Source: an uncultured Alphaproteobacteria bacterium (GTDB taxonomy: Bacteria > Pseudomonadota > Alphaproteobacteria > Methylaequorales > Methylaequoraceae). Taken from it: a stretch of 52,801 nt of DNA. The number at the start of each line of letters is the position of its first letter. The first letter of the stretch is position 1. The notes below the pieces were generated by a model. It saw nothing but the letters and a program-made list of their open reading frames with translations. It did not search any database and was not told the origin of the DNA. The translations under genes and the position numbers were made by a program. Below, piece after piece: positions 9,225 to 17,560 of the stretch. The stretch is from positions 1 through 52,801 of the forward strand of contig CACCYL010000011.1 in assembly GCA_902550225.1 (NCBI GenBank), read 5' to 3'.

Positions 9225-9917
9225 TTAAAATGGTGAAACATAGGCAAAATACCTACTTAACCAACCCTTTGTTACACTATCATTCATATCGCCTGTACCT
9301 ACATAAGAAATTTGAGCGTCAGCAACTTTTTTTGAGGAAATAGTATTTGAAGATGAAATGTCGTCTGGTCTTACTACTCCAGAAAGTCTTAAATATTCTG
9401 TTCCACTATTATATTCTAACTTTCTTTGTCCTTTGACTTCAAGGTTTCCGTTTGGATAAACTCTCACAATTGTTACCGAAATAGTACCAGTCATACTGTT
9501 TGATTGAGCTGCTGTACCTGAACCAGTAAAGTTTTGTGTTGTTCCACCTTGCAAATTGTTTTCTTTTACACCACCAGGGAAAAAGAACTTTCCTATCAAA
9601 GAGGATGGACCAAATAAAGCTTCAGGAAGATCAAATGTGTATGCATCACTCTTTGCAAGTGTTTCAGAACCGGAATTTGCAGCTGTTAAAGTTTCTTCCA
9701 GTGTAATTGTAATGATATCTCCTACTCTGTTTGCTCTTCTGTCAGATGCAAAAAGCCCACCATCTCCATCATAAACTGCTCCTTCAGTAGCATTATTAAT
9801 ATTTTCAAAGTTTGAATAATCAGGTTGAATACTTTTAAATTCCTCCCCAATTTTATCTTGCATGTGAGTAGCACAACTTTGAAGGCTAAAAAGAGCAAAG
9901 ATTAAGATTATTTTCAT
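9225..9917 (-). CDS. flgH: Flagellar L-ring lipoprotein FlgH
   Basis: FlgH builds the outer-membrane L ring. The N-terminus [19 protein letters not shown] carries a lipoprotein signal with lipobox LQSC, so the mature protein is lipidated at Cys15. Family motifs include [20 protein letters not shown] at about residues 54-73, [20 protein letters not shown], then [20 protein letters not shown] and [14 protein letters not shown]. The end [14 protein letters not shown] is typical. At 230 residues it is normal length. It sits directly between flgG (9 bases) and flgI. The flgA gene that commonly separates flgG and flgH in Alphaproteobacteria is not here. Confidence 0.96.
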   Translation of the reverse strand: MKIILIFALFSLQSCATHMQDKIGEEFKSIQPDYSNFENINNATEGAVYDGDGGLFASDRRANRVGDIITITLEETLTAANSGSETLAKSDAYTFDLPEALFGPSSLIGKFFFPGGVKENNLQGGTTQNFTGSGTAAQSNSMTGTISVTIVRVYPNGNLEVKGQRKLEYNSGTEYLRLSGVVRPDDISSSNTISSKKVADAQISYVGTGDMNDSVTKGWLSRYFAYVSPF

Positions 9918-9926
9918 TCTAATTTC

Positions 9927-10715
9927 CTATAAATTGTTACTTACAAATCTAAGCATTTCATCAACTGAGGTAATTGCTTTTGAGTTCACTTCGTACGCTC
10001 TTTGAGTTTCAATCATATCAACTAATTCCTGAACTACATTTACGTTGGAGCTTTCTAATGATCCTTGAATAATTTTTCCGAATCCTGCAGCAAACGGGTT
10101 TTCAATGACCGGAGGTCCACTAGAGGTAGTTTCTACATAAAAATTTTCACCTATTGGCTGTAAACCTGTTCTATTTTGGAAATCAGCTAACTGCAACTGA
10201 CCAACCTCTTGAGCCTCTACCTGCTCAGGAATTTGAACAGAGACAATACCGTCTGCTGAAACGTTAATTTTTGTAGCTTCAGCTGGAATTGCAATCTCTG
10301 GCTGAATTATAAAACCACTATTGGTTGTAAGAATACCCTCATTATTCCTAGAAAAAGCACCATTTCTTGTGTAAACAACTTGTCCATCTGGAAGTAAAAC
10401 TTGAAAAAAACCTCCACCGTCAATTGCTAAATCTAACGAATTATCTGTTGAAACGATACTACCTTGCGAGTGCAGTTTATTAGAATTGACAATATTCACA
10501 CCGGTACCAACCGAAAAACCTGAAGTAAGCTCAGTATCAACTGAGGTTTGAGCTCCACTACTTCTAATAATTTGATATAGTAGGGATTCAAAATTTGCTC
10601 TGTCCCTTTTAAATCCATTAGTATTTACGTTAGCAAGATTATTTGAAATAACTTGCATTCTTACTTGTTGCGCATTGAGTCCGGTTTTCGCTACGTGCAT
10701 TGCATTAATTGCCAT
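9927..10715 (-). CDS. flgG: Flagellar distal rod protein FlgG
   Basis: FlgG forms the distal rod. Starting at the ATG at 10715 the protein is MAINAMHVAKTGLNAQQVRM, then QVISNNLANVNTNGFKRDRA, which is the conserved N-terminus, and 262 residues long, the family norm. It ends with NVNVVQELVDMIETQRAYEV and a terminal MLRFVSNNL. An extended in-frame start at 10805 would add 30 Cys- and Lys-rich residues not found in FlgG; I reject it because AGAGGG lies 7 bases before 10715. It is the first gene of the flgG-H-I-rod-binding-K-L run, so a promoter should lie in 10716-10826. The flgF gene usually upstream is absent. Confidence 0.96.
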   Translation of the reverse strand: MAINAMHVAKTGLNAQQVRMQVISNNLANVNTNGFKRDRANFESLLYQIIRSSGAQTSVDTELTSGFSVGTGVNIVNSNKLHSQGSIVSTDNSLDLAIDGGGFFQVLLPDGQVVYTRNGAFSRNNEGILTTNSGFIIQPEIAIPAEATKINVSADGIVSVQIPEQVEAQEVGQLQLADFQNRTGLQPIGENFYVETTSSGPPVIENPFAAGFGKIIQGSLESSNVNVVQELVDMIETQRAYEVNSKAITSVDEMLRFVSNNL

Positions 10716-10826
10716 TTTTACCCTCTTTCTAGGTTTAAGTTTGAAATTACAACTGCAAACACCATGCCACGAATTATTTAATTTATTAATAAAATCTTTG
10801 AACAAATTTTTAATAAAATTTTTTTA

Positions 10827-11339
10827 TTAAAGAAGTTTTGGATTAAGGAATTTATAGGATTGAACATTACTTTCGTTAATCTCATTCCACATGTTTATAT
10901 CAAAATAAATAGAAAAAACTGAAGAGGTTGCAATTTCCAAATGTTTAATTTTGGGCCAAAACTCTGTTTTAGACAGAAAAAAATCTTTAAAAAATAAAAT
11001 TTGAGGTTCATGTGTTATTACTAAAATATCTTGATATTCTTTTAAATTACTAACTCGTAACAAAAAGTTTTCTGAACACCCTTCATAAAGATTATAATCA
11101 TAAATGACTTTAATGGTTTTTAAATCCATAAATGAAAGAAAATGACCTGAAGTTTGCTTCGTCCTTAATGCAGGAGAACAAAATAAAAGATCATATCTAA
11201 TATTATTTTTTTTTAAATATTCCGCACAAATTTTTGTCATCTTTAAACCTGATTTTTTAATTGGTCTATCAAAATCACTATCATCAATATAATTATAGTC
11301 TGATTCTGCATGTCTCATAAAATTCAAGCTTTTCATCAT
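10827..11339 (-). CDS. SixA-like histidine phosphatase
   Basis: A small (170-residue) member of the histidine phosphatase (phosphoglycerate mutase-like) superfamily. The catalytic RH appears at residues 9-10 (FMRHAESD), the second basic site in CSPALRTKQTS at about residues 55-65, and the second histidine in ILVITHEPQ. This short form is like SixA phosphohistidine phosphatases, which in other bacteria dephosphorylate phosphotransfer proteins; the substrate here is unknown. It is separated from flgG by 111 bases and is divergent from the HAD gene. Nothing ties it to the flagellum except position. Confidence 0.82.
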   Translation of the reverse strand: MMKSLNFMRHAESDYNYIDDSDFDRPIKKSGLKMTKICAEYLKKNNIRYDLLFCSPALRTKQTSGHFLSFMDLKTIKVIYDYNLYEGCSENFLLRVSNLKEYQDILVITHEPQILFFKDFFLSKTEFWPKIKHLEIATSSVFSIYFDINMWNEINESNVQSYKFLNPKLL

Positions 11340-11433
11340 GAAAGTTTATAAAAAATTCCGTAAAGTTTTAACAAATATTTTTTATTGTCATTGAGGTTAC
11401 TATTCAAATCATTCATAATTTCAAGCAGATGTT

Positions 11434-12123
11434 ATGCAAAAGAAAAAAACAAAAACTAATGAGATTGATCTTGTAATATTTGATGTTAATCAGACTATGT
11501 TTTCATTAAACGCACTAAATATAAAGTTTAAAGAATTTGGGCTTAAACACAGTTTGGTAAATAGTTGGTTTTTGTCAGTTCTCAAAGAAGGTTTTTCAAG
11601 CTCTTTGAGTCAACAATTTGTGAATTTTAAAACAGTAGGAAAAAACGAACTAACAAAAATTTTTTTACAAAATAACTCGCCTTATAATAATAAAATTATC
11701 AACTCTATATTTGATGAATTTGCAAATTTAAAAGTTCATCCTGATATAAAAACTTCTCTTAAGTGTTTAAAAAAAAAAAAAATCAAAATAGTTACTTTAA
11801 CTAATGGATCAGTATCAAATACGAAGTTACTTTTAAAAAAAAATAATATAAGTAATTTCATTGATCGATGTTTTTCAATTAATAGTTTTAAAATATGGAA
11901 GCCGGCTAGAGAGGTTTATCTAAAAACATGTGAAAAAATGAAAATAAAGCCTGAAAGAGCTTTAATGGTTGCTGCTCATGGATGGGATATCAATGGAGCT
12001 AAATTAGCTGGATTAAAAACTGCATACATAACTAGATATGAAAAAAAACTTAGTGATTTTTATTATAGACCAGATTACGTGGGAAAAGACTCAAGAGAAA
12101 TTATTAAAAAATTAGATTTTTAA
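11434..12123 (+). CDS. HAD hydrolase, haloacid dehalogenase type II-like
   Basis: A 229-residue HAD-superfamily hydrolase. Motif I is VIFDVNQTMF with nucleophile Asp17. Motif II is IVTLTNGSVSNT, motif III lysine is in FKIWKPAREVYL, and motif IV is MVAAHGWDINGAKLAGL. The D-x-N-x-T form of motif I and an alpha-helical cap of about 75 residues fit haloacid dehalogenase type II relatives that act on small organic acids or phosphates; substrate cannot be predicted. Its stop shares TTAA with the convergent redoxin gene, a 4-base overlap. Confidence 0.8.
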   Translation: MQKKKTKTNEIDLVIFDVNQTMFSLNALNIKFKEFGLKHSLVNSWFLSVLKEGFSSSLSQQFVNFKTVGKNELTKIFLQNNSPYNNKIINSIFDEFANLKVHPDIKTSLKCLKKKKIKIVTLTNGSVSNTKLLLKKNNISNFIDRCFSINSFKIWKPAREVYLKTCEKMKIKPERALMVAAHGWDINGAKLAGLKTAYITRYEKKLSDFYYRPDYVGKDSREIIKKLDF

Positions 12124-12680
12124 TTTTTCCATTTCACACTGCAACCTGCGCTGGGGTACTGAATTTTTGGCCCTCTATTTGTTTTACTAATCATTGTCAT
12201 TGCATCGAGTAATTCGTTCTTCTCATTAACAAACTTTAAATTATTCATTTCACTTATTCTACCTCTATAGTTCAACAATCCCTTTCTGTTGTATCCAAAA
12301 AAATCAGGAGTGCAAACTGCTCCAAAATCTTTTGAAACTTTTTGAGATTCATCAATTAAATATGGAAAATTAAATTTATGTTTTTTGGAAAAAATGCACA
12401 TGTTTGCAAAATTATCTTCTGGATATTTTATAAAATCATTAGGCATAATCGCAACTGAATTAATACCAATTTTTTCTAGTTCTATTGTTGTTGTTACAAG
12501 TTTTGTAATTATTGCCTTAACGTAAGGGCAATGATTACAAATGAACATAATGAGAGTTCCATTTGAACCAACTAGATCATTGAGTTTATAAATCTTTTTA
12601 TCAATGTTCTTTAGCGAAAAATTAATTATTTTTTTTCCAAAATCACATAAAGGAGAACTTAGAAGTGCTATTTTAATCAC
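12120..12680 (-). CDS. Thioredoxin-fold redoxin
   Basis: A 186-residue protein of the AhpC/redoxin-type thioredoxin family with the motif FICNHCPYVKA at about residues 46-56, the redox-active site of this subgroup (C-N-H-C). A cis-proline region follows in GAVCTPDFFGYN. The family is widespread in marine bacteria and poorly characterised; a cytosolic thiol-disulfide or peroxide-linked role is inferred. It starts with GTG at 12680 inside the end of yjbQ (8-base overlap), so the two are translationally coupled. Confidence 0.82.
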   Translation of the reverse strand: MIKIALLSSPLCDFGKKIINFSLKNIDKKIYKLNDLVGSNGTLIMFICNHCPYVKAIITKLVTTTIELEKIGINSVAIMPNDFIKYPEDNFANMCIFSKKHKFNFPYLIDESQKVSKDFGAVCTPDFFGYNRKGLLNYRGRISEMNNLKFVNEKNELLDAMTMISKTNRGPKIQYPSAGCSVKWKN

Positions 12681-13086
12681 CTATAAAATGTAGTTGGACA
12701 TATCTAACTTTATCAGAAACTCTGTGTTCTAGCAAGAAGATCCCCTGCCATGTTCCCAGAATTAATTTTTTGTCTTTAAAACTAAGACTAATATGTGTTT
12801 GTGTAAGAAGTGATTTTAAATGAGCTGGCATATCGTCAGCACCTTCAGAGCTATGAATATAATTTTTTTCTGGAGCTATTTCTTCTAAGAAATTTTTAAT
12901 ATCTAATTGTACAGACGGATCTGCATTTTCTTGAATCAATAATGAACAACTGGTATGAAGAACAGATATATTTACTAATCCGTTTTGCATTTTTAATGTG
13001 TCTAACTCCCTTATAATATCACTTGTTATTTCAATAAAGTTCTTTCGAGATGAATTGAACGTTAGTTTTTTGAACACTTGAGGCAT
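12673..13086 (-). CDS. yjbQ: YjbQ family protein (UPF0047)
   Basis: A 137-residue YjbQ/UPF0047 protein. Diagnostic motifs are VSVLHTSCSLLIQENADPSV-like (here ISVLHTSCSLLIQENADPSV) at about residues 40-59, HSSEGADDMPAHLK, and LGTWQGIFLLEHR near residues 110-122; the histidines line the proposed active site. Some members were reported to have a secondary thiamine phosphate synthase activity, but the physiological role is unsettled. It begins at the ATG at 13086, divergent from the promoter at 13099. Confidence 0.9.
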   Translation of the reverse strand: MPQVFKKLTFNSSRKNFIEITSDIIRELDTLKMQNGLVNISVLHTSCSLLIQENADPSVQLDIKNFLEEIAPEKNYIHSSEGADDMPAHLKSLLTQTHISLSFKDKKLILGTWQGIFLLEHRVSDKVRYVQLHFIGD

Positions 13087-13098
13087 AAATATTCTCTA

Positions 13099-13127
13099 TT
13101 GACAGCACCGATTGCAAAGCATAATAT
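13099..13127 (+). promoter_or_regulatory. Near-consensus sigma-70 type promoter
   Basis: TTGACA at 13099-13104, a spacer of exactly 17 bases, and TAATAT at 13122-13127; an overlapping TATAAT lies at 13125-13130. Transcription would start near 13134, about 15 bases before the ATG of the 31-codon gene at 13150. This is among the clearest promoters in the window. Confidence 0.7.
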
Positions 13128-13149
13128 AATCCTTTCGGAAGGAAATGAA

Positions 13150-13245
13150 ATGGCAAAAAAAATTAAAGTTGACCCTAAAAAAGTTAAAAAAGAAGAGCTT
13201 CAAGGAATATTTTCTAAAGTCTTAGATAAATTAAAGAAAGGTTAA
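13150..13245 (+). CDS. Tiny Lys-rich protein (31 residues)
   Basis: Translated by hand as MAKKIKVDPKKVKKEEL followed by QGIFSKVLDKLKKG and a TAA. It is a highly basic amphipathic peptide of 31 residues and not recognised. Support for it being real comes from GGAAGGA at 13136-13142 placed 7 bases before the ATG, and from the near-consensus promoter just upstream. The next gene starts 9 bases after its stop, so it probably leads a short operon with the zinc-ribbon and membrane proteins. Confidence 0.6.
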   Translation: MAKKIKVDPKKVKKEELQGIFSKVLDKLKKG

Positions 13246-13254
13246 CTTTTTTCC

Positions 13255-13398
13255 ATGGAAAAATTGTGGATTGAGTGTCAGAAATGTGGCTCAGTCTTCT
13301 GGGTCTACTCCGAAGAAATTTCCACAGTTTACCCTAAAAAATCGATTGATTATCAAATTTGCACAGGTTGCGAACAAAAAATTATTGAAAATAAATGA
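13255..13398 (+). CDS. Small zinc-ribbon-like protein (47 residues)
   Basis: The protein starts MEKLWIECQKCGSVFWVYSE and ends ICTGCEQKIIENK. Two CxxC pairs (CQKC at about residues 8-11, CTGC at about 36-39) separated by 24 residues form a classic four-cysteine zinc ribbon. Function is not known. Its stop TGA overlaps the start of the membrane protein as ATGA, so the two are translated together. It is too short for many gene finders. Confidence 0.65.
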   Translation: MEKLWIECQKCGSVFWVYSEEISTVYPKKSIDYQICTGCEQKIIENK

Positions 13399-13646
13399 AG
13401 GAATATTTTATATCTCTGCAAAATGAGATTGGATTTTACTATAATCTTATTAAATATTTTCTTTACTTTTGTATTGGTGCGTTATTTTTATTTTTATTAA
13501 ACTATTGTCTTAAAATTTTTAATTTCCTATTTTCAAAATTTAGTAAAGAAAAATTAATTAGTCATTTGAATTTAACGTTAAGATTTTTAATTTTTGCAAT
13601 TGTGTCTATTTTACTTGGTAAAATAATATTATATTTCATTTTTTAA
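13395..13646 (+). CDS. Small membrane protein, two predicted helices
   Basis: An 83-residue protein with hydrophobic stretches at about residues 17-38 (IKYFLYFCIGALFLFLLNYC) and 62-82 (LRFLIFAIVSILLGKIILYF), separated by a basic loop FSKFSKEKL. I recognise no family. It overlaps the zinc-ribbon gene by 4 bases and is followed 4 bases later by the O-antigen ligase-like gene, so it probably belongs to the same transcript. Confidence 0.6.
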   Translation: MKEYFISLQNEIGFYYNLIKYFLYFCIGALFLFLLNYCLKIFNFLFSKFSKEKLISHLNLTLRFLIFAIVSILLGKIILYFIF

Positions 13647-13650
13647 TCAA

Positions 13651-14847
13651 ATGACCAAACTCTCAGATTATGCAATTCTTTTAATTGGTTTTTCCTTTTT
13701 GTTCCTCCTATTTAATAAAATTGCTTTTGGTGCCTCTTTAATTTTAGGAATTTTGATATTAATATTTTTTAACTTAGAAGTAATTATCAATCAATCAAAA
13801 AGGATTTTCAAAAAAATTAGTAAGTACGAAGTTTTAATTACTAGTTTTTTTTTATTTTTCTTTTTTATTTCTGCTTTTTTATCAATCAAACCATACAGAT
13901 CATTTTTGGTAATAATTTACTTAAATCTGTTTATAATACTTTCATTTTTTGTTTTCCTAATTCTTCTAGAAAATAAGAATAAAGCAATTTTCTTATTTAA
14001 AATTTTAAGTATAAGTTTTGCCGCAAGTGCAATACTAATTTTTATCTACAATGTCTCAAATTTTCAATTCGAAGAATTAAGTAAATTTAAAGGATTTGTA
14101 AATTTGATGACAATTTTTGCAGTTGTAAATTTTTTTTTAATTAAATCTAAGTTTAATTACATCACTATTATTTTTCTTATTCCTAATATTATAATGTCAG
14201 GATCGAGCGCAAGTGTTTTAGGCATCCTTATTGGCTGTTTTGTATGTTTTGTTTTCATTTGTTTTAAAAAAATACAAGTTTTATATAAATTTAAATATTT
14301 TCTACTAACAATCTCTGTCTGTATTTCTATTATTTTAAGTTTTATATTTTATAAAAACCTACCAAACAAATTTGATCAGAACTCTATAACAAACTTTGAG
14401 TTTAAAATACCTACAAATTTAATTGATCATCACCGACAATTTATTTGGGGATTTTCCATTCAAAAGTTTACACAAAAACCTTTATTTGGATATGGTCAGG
14501 ATTCTTCTAACTTTATAGATGGGAGCCAATTAGATATTGGGTCAAAGTACACTGGAGATATGAATTTTATTCCGAGCCACCCTCACAACTTTCTTATCGA
14601 AATTCTTCTTGAAACGGGGATATTTGGGACTTTTTTTTTTATTTTATTAATATATATTATAAATGTTAGAATTTGGAAATTACATCAGTCTTTAGCGTTC
14701 AAATTACATCTCATTTTTTTAAATAGCTTTTTTTGGAGTTCTTCCTTTGTAAATTTTTCATTTTGGTTGGGTTGGTGGCAAGCAAGTTACTTCTTATTAT
14801 TGAGCTTGATGGCTTCAAAAACATTTATATATAAAATAGAAAAATAA
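13651..14847 (+). CDS. O-antigen ligase/polymerase-like membrane protein
   Basis: A 398-residue polytopic inner-membrane protein with about ten hydrophobic helices. The signature is in the large periplasmic loop near residues 258-325: GFSIQKFTQKPLFGYGQDSS and, later, SHPHNFLIEILLETGIFGTF. The H-x-H-N-x3-E-x3-E-x-G pattern is typical of the Wzy_C/WaaL family, which joins or polymerises undecaprenyl-linked glycans on the periplasmic side. Ligase and polymerase cannot be told apart by motif. Together with the following glycosyltransferase and sugar genes it points to surface glycan assembly. Confidence 0.78.
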   Translation: MTKLSDYAILLIGFSFLFLLFNKIAFGASLILGILILIFFNLEVIINQSKRIFKKISKYEVLITSFFLFFFFISAFLSIKPYRSFLVIIYLNLFIILSFFVFLILLENKNKAIFLFKILSISFAASAILIFIYNVSNFQFEELSKFKGFVNLMTIFAVVNFFLIKSKFNYITIIFLIPNIIMSGSSASVLGILIGCFVCFVFICFKKIQVLYKFKYFLLTISVCISIILSFIFYKNLPNKFDQNSITNFEFKIPTNLIDHHRQFIWGFSIQKFTQKPLFGYGQDSSNFIDGSQLDIGSKYTGDMNFIPSHPHNFLIEILLETGIFGTFFFILLIYIINVRIWKLHQSLAFKLHLIFLNSFFWSSSFVNFSFWLGWWQASYFLLLSLMASKTFIYKIEK

Positions 14848-14915
14848 ATCTTTTTTTTAACTTATTTTAATTTTTATCATATCTTAATTGGCATAAAAAT
14901 TGTAATTATCAAATT

Positions 14916-16637
14916 ATGTCATCAAACTCTCAATTAGTTGGAAAATTTTTACTGGATCGGAAAAAAAAACTTTTTCATAAAAGTGTAAATAATACTTCAA
15001 CAAAAAATTCAAATAATAAAGATATTGGTTTTACTGAAATTGTAAAAAACAAACAGAATTATCTTTCAGTTAAAAAACAAGGTTTTGAGTATTTCAAAAA
15101 TTCAGAATTTGATTTTGGTAATTATGTGATGGCAGCAGATGAATTCGCATCTTTAAATGCTCAGGGTTCAATAAAAAGAATAAAGTATGTACTAAGAAAA
15201 TATCCAAATTTTGAGGCAGCTCATATTTTATATCTAAAAATGCTTTTAAAACTAAATCTTTGGAAAGGTATCGGAAAAGTAGCTCAAAATGCAGTGAAAC
15301 ATCATCCAAAAAATGAATTTTTTTTAAACATCTTTGCAAGACATTTACTCGGTGTCGGAGAAAAACATAAAGCATTAAATTATTATGAAAAATGCATAGA
15401 ATTGAATCCTAAGTCTTATAATAGTTGGCTTGCTTTAGGAAATTGTTACTATGTATGTAGAAATTTAAATAAAGCTGAGTATTGTTTAGAGCAGAGTAAA
15501 AAAATTTATCGCTTCATGACGGATTCAGCATTTCTATTAGAAAGTAATGTTTTACAAGCACATTCAAGATATGATGATGCGATGGAAAAACTTAAAGCTG
15601 GTATTAAAATGTTTCCTCTTTCTAAACCACTTACAACTTCTCTAGCGATGACAAATCTAAAAATTGGAAATAAAGAAGAAGGATTTAGGCTTTACAATTT
15701 TATTGATAATTCGAATAGAACCAACTTTATGAATTTAGTAAATTATAAATTTAAATCAAAAGTTAAAAATCCACAGCATGAAAGTACTAAAATGAATTTG
15801 ATTGAAGATATCGAAGAACTCAACAAGAATGCTTTATTTTCAAAAGAAAATTTTAATATTCTTGTTCTTTTTGAACAAGGATTTGGAGATTATTTACATT
15901 TGTATAGATATTTAGAACCACTATTGAGTCTTGGTCATAAAATAACAGCATTGGGTGCTAACAAATCTGTTTTTTCACTTCTGAAGTATGCAAATAATTC
16001 TCATTTGATTCGATTCTCTTCTAAACTAGAAAATGACGAGGTAGAAAAATTTGATTATAAAACTTTCACAATGAATATCCCGTTCCTTTTGGGAAATTAT
16101 AAAAATACTCCTCCACCGCCTAAGTTTAATTTAAAAAAATTAAAAAATGATAAGAAAAAACTTAACCAAAAAATAAAAAGAATTTTGGCTAGCAAGAAGA
16201 AAAATATTGGCATTTCCTGGAAAGGAAACAAAGAACATATTGCAGATATAAGCAGATCAATTGATCTTACAATTTTTAGTAAAATTTTTAAAAATCAGAA
16301 TTGTCAATTTTTTGCAGTTGATAAAAATCTTACCAAAAGAGACAAAAGATATCTTCAAAAATTTCAAAATGTAGTAATTTGTGATGAGTTGATTGATGAT
16401 TGGGCTGATACTGCTGTTATTGTTTTACAGTTAGACGAATTATTAACAGTTGATACCTCCTTAGCTCATATAGGAGGAACTTTAAACAAACCCACAAAAA
16501 TTCTAATTGCCAAAGATCCTGACTGGCGATGGGGATTAAAAAGTCAAAAAACTGAATGGTATAAAAGTGTCGAACTTATCAGACAATCAAAAAAGGACTG
16601 TTGGCAAAAAGAGTTAGACGGACTTGTTTTAAGATAA
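14916..16637 (+). CDS. TPR protein with GT9-like glycosyltransferase domain
   Basis: A 573-residue cytosolic protein in two parts. Residues about 85-265 hold TPR repeats, including HPKNEFFLNIFARHLLG, EKHKALNYYEKCIELNPKSY and AYCLEQ-type units. Residues about 308-570 form a heptosyltransferase-like (GT9/GT41-like) fold: FNILVLFEQGFGDYLHLYRY, IGISWKGNKEHIADISRSID, then LDELLTVDTSLAHIGGTLNK and DWRWGLKSQKTEWYKSVELI. This architecture is common in marine and plant-associated bacteria and is often linked to protein or surface-glycan glycosylation; the acceptor is unknown. With flagellar genes nearby, flagellin glycosylation is one possibility, from context only. Confidence 0.8.
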   Translation: MSSNSQLVGKFLLDRKKKLFHKSVNNTSTKNSNNKDIGFTEIVKNKQNYLSVKKQGFEYFKNSEFDFGNYVMAADEFASLNAQGSIKRIKYVLRKYPNFEAAHILYLKMLLKLNLWKGIGKVAQNAVKHHPKNEFFLNIFARHLLGVGEKHKALNYYEKCIELNPKSYNSWLALGNCYYVCRNLNKAEYCLEQSKKIYRFMTDSAFLLESNVLQAHSRYDDAMEKLKAGIKMFPLSKPLTTSLAMTNLKIGNKEEGFRLYNFIDNSNRTNFMNLVNYKFKSKVKNPQHESTKMNLIEDIEELNKNALFSKENFNILVLFEQGFGDYLHLYRYLEPLLSLGHKITALGANKSVFSLLKYANNSHLIRFSSKLENDEVEKFDYKTFTMNIPFLLGNYKNTPPPPKFNLKKLKNDKKKLNQKIKRILASKKKNIGISWKGNKEHIADISRSIDLTIFSKIFKNQNCQFFAVDKNLTKRDKRYLQKFQNVVICDELIDDWADTAVIVLQLDELLTVDTSLAHIGGTLNKPTKILIAKDPDWRWGLKSQKTEWYKSVELIRQSKKDCWQKELDGLVLR

Positions 16638-16660
16638 TGCATTAGCACAACTTATTTTAA

Positions 16661-17560
16661 TTAGTGTGCGAATTTGAAATGTTCCTTTAGATTATCTTGA
16701 TCTCCCACTGTATTGCATACATTCTTATTCAATGATTTTAATTTAATTTTGGTTTCTCCAACTTTTTGAATGCTTGAATTACATTCTAAAATATAGGATC
16801 CAAAACCACCGTCTTCTAAATGATCTTCGAGGGTTACGATTTCATCCCATTTATTAATCTGTTGTGCTTGTAAGGTTTTATATTTCATCCCCCAAATTGG
16901 AAGAGAATAAATATGATAATTTGAAAATTCCTCTTTTTTTTGCATTTTAACTGCATCGTCAATAACGGCTCCTGTTGTTAGAATACATTTTTTTGATTCA
17001 CGGTTTTTACATTCAAGAATTTTTGTCCATTTACCCGGAGCATAATCATGAGGTTGATTAGGTTTCTTTAAATTTTTTGGTAAAGTCTTTCCTAACCTCA
17101 GATACGCTGGAGACTTGCTTTTAAAAATTTGTTTCATACAATTTGCTATTTCAGACCGAGTACCAGGTGCGTAAATTGTCATGTTAGGAAACGAACGCAT
17201 AAGAGCATAATCTTGAATAGCATGATGAGAGTAGCCAAGTGCGCCATAGGATAATCCACCACCTACTGATACAACAGTTACATTATAGTTATGGTAATCA
17301 ATATCATTTCTAATTTGTTCTGAACATCTAAATGTATTAAAATTTGCAATGGAATATGTGAAAACATGAAATTTTTCAGAGGCTAGTCCAGCAGCCATAC
17401 CTGTCATATTTTGCTCAGCAACACCTGCATTGATAAATTGTTTTGGATATTTCTCTTTGAAATTTTCTACGACACTAAAACCCAAATCACCAACCATTAG
17501 CATTATTTTATTATTTGATTTTGCTTCTTTAGTTAATAGATCAATAAAATAATTTCTCAT
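16661..17560 (-). CDS. Transketolase-like C-terminal subunit
   Basis: A 299-residue protein equal to the pyrimidine-binding (Pyr) plus C-terminal domains of transketolase. It has MLMVGDLGFSVVENFKEKYP, INAGVAEQNMTGMAAGLASE with the conserved catalytic Glu that activates thiamine diphosphate, GLSYGALGYSHHAIQDYALM, and a C-terminal swivel domain with VTLEDHLEDGGFGSYILEC. Its gene overlaps the N-terminal subunit gene by 4 bases (ATGA), so the two form one enzyme. Last gene of the leftward sugar operon. Its place in that operon argues against a pentose-phosphate role. Confidence 0.88.
   Translation of the reverse strand: MRNYFIDLLTKEAKSNNKIMLMVGDLGFSVVENFKEKYPKQFINAGVAEQNMTGMAAGLASEKFHVFTYSIANFNTFRCSEQIRNDIDYHNYNVTVVSVGGGLSYGALGYSHHAIQDYALMRSFPNMTIYAPGTRSEIANCMKQIFKSKSPAYLRLGKTLPKNLKKPNQPHDYAPGKWTKILECKNRESKKCILTTGAVIDDAVKMQKKEEFSNYHIYSLPIWGMKYKTLQAQQINKWDEIVTLEDHLEDGGFGSYILECNSSIQKVGETKIKLKSLNKNVCNTVGDQDNLKEHFKFAH

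Noticed and set aside
10716..10805. Thirty-residue N-terminal extension of FlgG.
   Set aside because: FlgG starts at MAINAMHV-like sequence and a ribosome binding site precedes the ATG at 10715; the extension is Cys- and Lys-rich and unlike FlgG.
11768..11782. A run of 12 or more A residues in the HAD hydrolase gene as a programmed frameshift or sequencing error.
   Set aside because: The frame stays open and all four HAD motifs are in the same frame before and after the run.
16638..16660. A bidirectional terminator between the TPR-glycosyltransferase and transketolase genes.
   Set aside because: GCACA and TGTGC can pair over a long loop, but five base pairs without a T run do not make a convincing terminator.
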